Origin: Latescibacteria bacterium UBA6620
GTDB taxonomy: Bacteria > Latescibacterota > UBA2968
Direction of reading: 5' to 3'
Assembly: GCA_002433075.1 (NCBI GenBank)
Contig: DJHM01000056.1
Location: forward strand, 209,247-219,539
DNA: 10,293 nucleotides
The notes under the pieces were generated by a model. That model saw only the letters and a program-made list of their open reading frames with translations. It was not told where the DNA came from and did not search any database. Numbering within the stretch: the first letter of the stretch is position 1; every line of letters starts with the position of its first letter. A program made the translations under genes and the position numbers. Shown here in pieces: positions 6,919 to 10,293 of this stretch.

Positions 6919-7067
6919 CCGCACCTGTGCCCCTCCTTCACACCTGCCTGCGATCCACCGCAGTCCGGACCCCCTCAATCCCCAGGTACGCCCGCAATCC
7001 ACTTTGGCATCCATCTTGCGAAGAGGTCCGGCACAATCGCAACCACTCAACCTGCCGGAGGTATCAC

Positions 7068-7667
7068 ATGACCACTCGTTACATTGTCACCGCAGTCTTG
7101 CTAGCGCTCGTCCTTCCCCTCGGTTCGCCCTCAGCTCAGACACTGGACGAGACACTTGGACTCAACCAGACGCCTCGCCCCTTTTCGGACATACCGACCG
7201 GGGATCTTTTATTCAAGGATCCGATGATTGTCGGCCTCATGAGTGCGACGCTCCCGGGACTTGGCCAGTTCTATGCGGGGCAGAAGAAACGTGGACTGTT
7301 CTTTTTCATCGGAACGGTCGGAGCGCTCGGAGCTGCCGCCGCCTTCGGCGAGCCCGCTGACCTCGAATTGTCCGACTACGACAGAAGCATTTACGGAGGA
7401 GATGGTGATGGCCTGCTCAGCGCGACGGAGATCGCCAACTGGGAAGAGCGCGAGTACCACGACGATGCCTTCAGGGATCTCAGCGGCCGGAGAAAAGCAG
7501 GCGTGATCACCTCCGGCGTCATTGGACTCGGACTTTACGTCTGGAACATCGTGGACGCCAGGGGAGCCGCCAGAGCGCACAACGAGCGCGCGCGTGCCCG
7601 CCGAATCGAGCTCGGCCTGACCCGAGGCACCGACCACACCGGCCTGGCTCTGAACCTAAACTTCTAA
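7068..7667 (+). CDS. Exported membrane protein resembling DUF5683, with an EF-hand-like loop
   Basis: This 199-residue protein has a signal peptide (about residues 1-23, ending S-P-S-A-Q) and two hydrophobic segments (about 53-93 and 146-160). The motif S-A-T-L-P-G-L-G-Q-F-Y-A-G (59-71) followed by Lys-Lys-Arg, and the late W-N-I-V-D-A (159-164), are typical of DUF5683/TM2-like small membrane proteins often found in cell-envelope contexts. Between the hydrophobic segments, G-G-D-G-D-G-L-L-S-A-T-E (110-121) matches a 12-residue EF-hand loop at positions 3, 5, 6, 8 and 12, but position 1 is Gly, not Asp. Calcium binding is possible but unproven. The start at 7068 has GGAGG seven bases upstream; the longer in-frame reading from 6927 lacks a signal peptide and family character. 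Probably its own transcription unit, ended by the hairpin at 7682-7714. Function unknown. Confidence 0.82.
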   Translation: MTTRYIVTAVLLALVLPLGSPSAQTLDETLGLNQTPRPFSDIPTGDLLFKDPMIVGLMSATLPGLGQFYAGQKKRGLFFFIGTVGALGAAAAFGEPADLELSDYDRSIYGGDGDGLLSATEIANWEEREYHDDAFRDLSGRRKAGVITSGVIGLGLYVWNIVDARGAARAHNERARARRIELGLTRGTDHTGLALNLNF

Positions 7668-7681
7668 CCCTGCACCCTGAC

Positions 7682-7714
7682 ACGAGGGCCAGCTCATCCG
7701 GGCTGCGCCCTCGT
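7682..7714. terminator. Bidirectional hairpin terminator between convergent genes
   Basis: ACGAGGGC (7682-7689) pairs with GCCCTCGT (7707-7714), and CAGC (7690-7693) with GCTG (7702-7705). This gives a 12-bp stem with one bulged C at 7706 and an eight-base loop. It lies in the 49-bp gap between the stops of the DUF5683-like gene (7667) and the DMT gene (7717), so it can serve both strands. No long T run follows on either side, so intrinsic termination is inferred from the hairpin and its position. Confidence 0.65.
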
Positions 7715-7716
7715 CC

Positions 7717-8589
7717 TCACCCCGACCTCACTGTTCTTCCCCCCACCACCGTATGCACCACCAGCGTCATGACGAGCATCCCCCCTCCTAGGAAAGCCAT
7801 CTCCCCAGGACGTTCCCCAATCGCAAGCCACACCCACAGGGGCCCCAACACCATTTCCGAAAGCTTAATCAGACTCACCTCCGGCGCGGGCAGGTAACGT
7901 GGTGCCAGAGTCAGCAGACCGAACGCGACGGGCAGCACGACGAGACCCAGCACACACAGGAGAACCGCGTCGATGGACGACGCGCTCGTCGGCGAAGCGA
8001 ACGGCGACATCAGCACGGCCACGACGACACCCCCCATGGCCACACTCGGAACGAGGTTCACGCCCTTCGCGTGCCGAACGATCACAACGTGCGTTGACAC
8101 GAACACGGCCGCCCCCAGCGCGAGGACATCGCCCAACCACACACCCTGTTCGAGGTTCTCCCACACCGTAACCAGGATGGCTGCCAGCGCTGCGATGATG
8201 GCGACCCAGGTGCGAACGAACACCCGCTCCTTCAGGAACACCAGGCTCAGGACCGCGGACAGCAGGGGCGTCACACCGGTGATGATCAGCACGTTCGCCA
8301 CGGATGTATGCAGGATGGCGACGACGAACAAGATCGTCCCCACTGCCAGGACGCACGCCGACGCCCACCCGATTCGCCCGGTGTCCAAGAAGGCCCTGAC
8401 CATCCCCCCACGATAGGCGACCGCAATCCCCACCGTAAGCCCGACCCCCAGGAGAGCCCCTCTCCAGAACACGAGGGTGTACACGTCTACGCTGATCGAC
8501 CGGATCAGCAAACTGTCCGGACTCAGGGCCAGAATCCCCAGCACCGAGAGGATTACACCCCGTGTCCTTACGCTCCTTTCCGATCTCAC
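7717..8589 (-). CDS. DMT-superfamily transporter with two EamA domains
   Basis: This 290-residue inner-membrane protein has ten predicted transmembrane helices in two homologous halves (about 12-143 and 152-283), the standard layout of the drug/metabolite transporter superfamily. The first half ends in P-L-L-S-A-V-L-S-L-V-F-L-K-E-R (108-122) and the second in I-G-E-R-P (257-261); these are the conserved Pro-rich helix and Glu-Arg turns of EamA domains. Members export amino acids, nucleosides or drugs; the substrate is not shown. The only usable start is GTG at 8589, since an in-frame stop lies 15 bases upstream; it sits inside an octamer repeat array with only a weak GGTGAGG upstream. Convergent with the DUF5683-like gene and divergent from the coiled-coil receiver gene. 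Confidence 0.9.
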   Translation of the reverse strand: MRSERSVRTRGVILSVLGILALSPDSLLIRSISVDVYTLVFWRGALLGVGLTVGIAVAYRGGMVRAFLDTGRIGWASACVLAVGTILFVVAILHTSVANVLIITGVTPLLSAVLSLVFLKERVFVRTWVAIIAALAAILVTVWENLEQGVWLGDVLALGAAVFVSTHVVIVRHAKGVNLVPSVAMGGVVVAVLMSPFASPTSASSIDAVLLCVLGLVVLPVAFGLLTLAPRYLPAPEVSLIKLSEMVLGPLWVWLAIGERPGEMAFLGGGMLVMTLVVHTVVGGRTVRSG

Positions 8590-8622
8590 GACCTCACCAT
8601 CTCACGGCTCTCCCAATTCCCA
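8583..8622. repeat. Octamer tandem array over the DMT transporter start codon
   Basis: Units read ATCTCACG (8583-8590), ACCTCACC (8591-8598), ATCTCACG (8599-8606), GCTCTCCC (8607-8614) and AATTCCCA (8615-8622). The first and third are identical, the second differs at two positions, and the last two are strongly decayed. On the minus strand the unit reads CGTGAGAT, and its GTG at 8587-8589 is the DMT start codon. The copies of the unit also make the weak ribosome-binding-like GGTGAGG. Confidence 0.6.
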
Positions 8623-8672
8623 ACACTCTGCCGATTTTCCCACAGAAAAAACCACATGCCCCCCACATCGGG

Positions 8673-8701
8673 TTGACCTCGAACCCAACCGTGAATACTC
8701 T
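8673..8701 (+). promoter_or_regulatory. Candidate sigma70-type promoter for the coiled-coil receiver gene
   Basis: TTGACC (8673-8678) matches the -35 consensus at five of six positions. After a 17-base spacer, TACTCT (8696-8701) is a poor -10 (three of six). It lies 38 bases before the GTG start at 8740, a sensible distance. No other promoter-like pair stands out in the 150-bp divergent gap. Confidence 0.4.
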
Positions 8702-8739
8702 TTTAAGTAGTTTTGCGTCGGGGGCAAAAAAGGGCTTGC

Positions 8740-9258
8740 GTGGTACAAAAGACTAAAATCGTCGAGTCGATTCGTGCCGAACTCGCCGACATGAGGCGGA
8801 AATTTGCCCGGTTGGAGACCATGCTGCACCAACTGGAGCGGGAGGCTGACGACGACCCTGCGCCACCTGAGCTTACAGATGCGCCTCCATCCATTCTGAT
8901 CGTTGACGACGACGAGCAGATTCGGCTCATCCTGCAGCGGCTCCTCGAGTCCGCAAGCTACCTCCCTCTCGAAGCCGAGCGGGGACGGGACGCCATCGAA
9001 ATCCTGGAGGAAGGTGACGTCGACCTGATGCTTCTCGACATCAACCTTCAGGTCGGATCTGGCATCGAAGTCATGCGCATCCTCCGTCGCCGTCAGATCG
9101 AAGTTCCCACCATCGTGATCTCAGCCTTCGTGTCCACGGGGATTACCGAGCAGCTCATGGAACTCGGCGTCGACAAAATAATGGCCAAACCCTTCCGAAC
9201 CGACCGCGTCCTCGAAGAAATCGAATGCGCCCTCCACAGGGACCTTTCTACGGAATAG
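8740..9258 (+). CDS. Single-receiver response regulator with N-terminal coiled coil
   Basis: This 172-residue cytosolic protein has two parts. Residues 5-36 are charged and helix-forming, with hydrophobic residues at coiled-coil spacing (I11, L15, M18, F22, L25, M28, L32), followed by an acidic, Pro-rich linker (37-50). Residues 51-168 form a complete receiver: acidic D56-D57-D58 (I-L-I-V-D-D-D), phosphoacceptor D100 (M-L-L-D-I), S128 (V-I-S-A) and K150 (M-A-K-P-F). All residues needed for phosphorylation are present, and there is no DNA-binding or enzymatic output domain, so it probably acts by dimerisation or by binding a partner. The GTG start at 8740 is preferred because AAGGG lies six bases upstream; a TTG at 8713 has no such site and adds nine residues. 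Its cognate kinase is not in the window. It converges on the second dioxygenase gene with 24 bp between stops. Confidence 0.87.
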   Translation: MVQKTKIVESIRAELADMRRKFARLETMLHQLEREADDDPAPPELTDAPPSILIVDDDEQIRLILQRLLESASYLPLEAERGRDAIEILEEGDVDLMLLDINLQVGSGIEVMRILRRRQIEVPTIVISAFVSTGITEQLMELGVDKIMAKPFRTDRVLEEIECALHRDLSTE

Positions 9259-9282
9259 TCGGCTCTCCGGTACTCCGAACCA

Positions 9283-10041
9283 TCACACATCCAGAATCTT
9301 CCTCAACGCCTCACTCAGCCCGGCCACCGTCGCGCTCGACAATGAAGCCTTCTGATCGAGTTGCTGTTTCTGATCGCGTCGCGTGTAGTAACCGTGAAGG
9401 CCGTAGCGCGGCTGACCCGTGCGGTTCAGCGTCCCACCGTGCCACGTATGCGCATTGAAAACGACGGCCGTTCCCGCCGGTCCCGTAAGTAGAATCTCGT
9501 CAACGTGAGAGGCCTTGGGATCGTCTAGGACGTCCTTGGGGTGCTTTTCGCTCCGGTTCGATCCGGGGACCACCCGCGTCGCCCCATTCTCCTCCGTGAA
9601 ATCACTCAGCAGCCAGATCGAATTGCAGACATAGTAGTCCCCAGCCGCCACGCCTTCACGCCAATCGGCGTGAAGGGCCTGCAGACCTTGGCCCGGAAGC
9701 GCTGCCCGACCGTTCAGCGAGGAAAGTTTGAAAAACGGTCCCAACACGTGCCGCATCGCCGCCAATACTTTCGGATGAGAAATGCAAAGGTGGAACATCT
9801 CCCCCTTGTCGATCAGGTTCGACAGTCGATGTGTGCCCTCTTCCTGATGAACCTCTTTGCCCGCCGCGGCTCCCTCCCGTTTCACCAGCTCATCGAAACG
9901 CGTCCGTAGCGCACGAACCTGGTCTGCCGTCATCGCCTTTTCTATCGGCAGGAATCCTTCCCTGTCCAGGAAGGATTTTTCATCCTCCGTGAGGAGCTCG
10001 TCGTGCACACCCAGCGAGGCAAGCGCTTCCTCCATGTCCAT
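9283..10041 (-). CDS. Phytanoyl-CoA dioxygenase (PhyH) family oxygenase, second copy
   Basis: This 252-residue 2-oxoglutarate/Fe(II)-dependent oxygenase has the iron triad H124-x-D126 (L-H-A-D-W) and H201 (H-T-W-H-G-G), with R212 eleven residues later as the expected 2-oxoglutarate ligand. N-G-A-T-R-V-V-P-G-S (152-161) is the typical PhyH strand-turn between the two iron-binding elements. An intact triad predicts a hydroxylase rather than a halogenase; the substrate is unknown. It is clearly diverged from the other PhyH protein (4086-3214): the segments around the triad share the pattern but little else, so they are not recent duplicates. The start at 10041 has AAGGAG seven bases upstream; a second ATG two codons later is possible. 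Likely monocistronic, convergent with the receiver gene. Confidence 0.9.
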   Translation of the reverse strand: MDMEEALASLGVHDELLTEDEKSFLDREGFLPIEKAMTADQVRALRTRFDELVKREGAAAGKEVHQEEGTHRLSNLIDKGEMFHLCISHPKVLAAMRHVLGPFFKLSSLNGRAALPGQGLQALHADWREGVAAGDYYVCNSIWLLSDFTEENGATRVVPGSNRSEKHPKDVLDDPKASHVDEILLTGPAGTAVVFNAHTWHGGTLNRTGQPRYGLHGYYTRRDQKQQLDQKASLSSATVAGLSEALRKILDV

Positions 10042-10078
10042 GCGGCATCTCCTTCAAGGCTATTCGTCGACTGGACTT

Positions 10079-10106
10079 ATTTAACGACCCACCCACCCGA
10101 CAACAA
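10079..10106 (-). promoter_or_regulatory. Candidate promoter of the second dioxygenase gene
   Basis: Read on the minus strand, TTGTTG (10101-10106) and TTAAAT (10079-10084) are separated by 16 bases and end 37 bases before the start codon. The -10 matches four of six consensus positions and the -35 three of six, so this is a weak call. The spacer carries three GGG runs on the minus strand. The remaining sequence to the window edge is AT-richer and shows no supportable gene. Confidence 0.25.
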
Positions 10107-10293
10107 CGGATAATCGAACACGTGAATCGCGTTCAGGCGTTCCCCCGCTTGGTCGTGCGCATCAACCTGACTGTTGTATCTACCCTCAAACCCACAGATC
10201 ATGATTGAAATTTACAATCTTGAGCACGCTTCAACCAAAGTTCCGGCCCAAAATGCAAACCACTTTCATGCCTCGTACCTCAATTTCTTAATT

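Noticed and set aside
6300..6941. Minus-strand open frame of 213 codons opposite the tandem-receiver gene
   Set aside because: Gly/Val/Asp-rich shadow crossing the palindromic element; the plus strand carries clear receiver motifs.
10201..10293. Open frame of 31 codons from ATG 10201 running off the window edge
   Set aside because: No ribosome binding site, no recognised family and too short to judge; it could be the start of a gene but is not supported here.

Overview
The window is a GC-rich, gene-dense stretch of bacterial chromosome. I support eleven protein genes and see no RNA gene, transposase, phage gene or CRISPR array. Two phytanoyl-CoA dioxygenase-family proteins, an enolase-superfamily (mandelate racemase/MLE) enzyme, stand-alone response regulators, a DASS-type transporter and strong GGAG-type ribosome binding sites fit an environmental Gram-negative-type bacterium. 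Lineages rich in these families, such as Latescibacterota- or Poribacteria-like bacteria, come to mind, but this is only a guess from gene content.

Layout. At the left edge (1-39) is a short octamer repeat array, followed by the enolase-superfamily gene (minus strand, start 1186). A small predicted lipoprotein gene diverges from it (1288-1692, plus). Next come three minus-strand genes reading right to left, which may form an operon: a 2-oxoglutarate/Fe(II) dioxygenase (4086-3214), a streptomycin-6-kinase/hydroxyurea-kinase-like phosphotransferase (3150-2191) and an FKBP-type peptidyl-prolyl isomerase (2131-1709). A repeat-rich 283-bp gap separates them from a DASS/SLC13 anion transporter (minus, start about 5884). 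Diverging from the transporter is a response regulator with one truncated and one complete receiver domain (6141-6773). It is followed by a 294-bp gap dominated by a 110-bp inverted-repeat element, and then by a small exported membrane protein of the DUF5683 type (7068-7667). That gene converges, across a bidirectional terminator hairpin, on a DMT/EamA transporter (8589-7717, minus). A coiled-coil plus receiver regulator (8740-9258, plus) then converges on a second PhyH-family dioxygenase (10041-9283, minus). The last 250 bases are AT-richer and hold no gene I can support.

Working together. The dioxygenases, the MR/MLE enzyme and the two transporters suggest uptake and processing of small organic acids or secondary metabolites. 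No complete pathway is visible, and the phosphotransferase target is unknown. The two regulators lack output domains and partner kinases here.

The most unusual feature is not a gene. Four short arrays of degenerate 7- or 8-base tandem units, each with a different unit, sit at gene borders; in three of them the array overlaps the gene's own start or stop codon. Separately, a dispersed palindromic (REP-like) element occurs in a short and a long form in two intergenic gaps.
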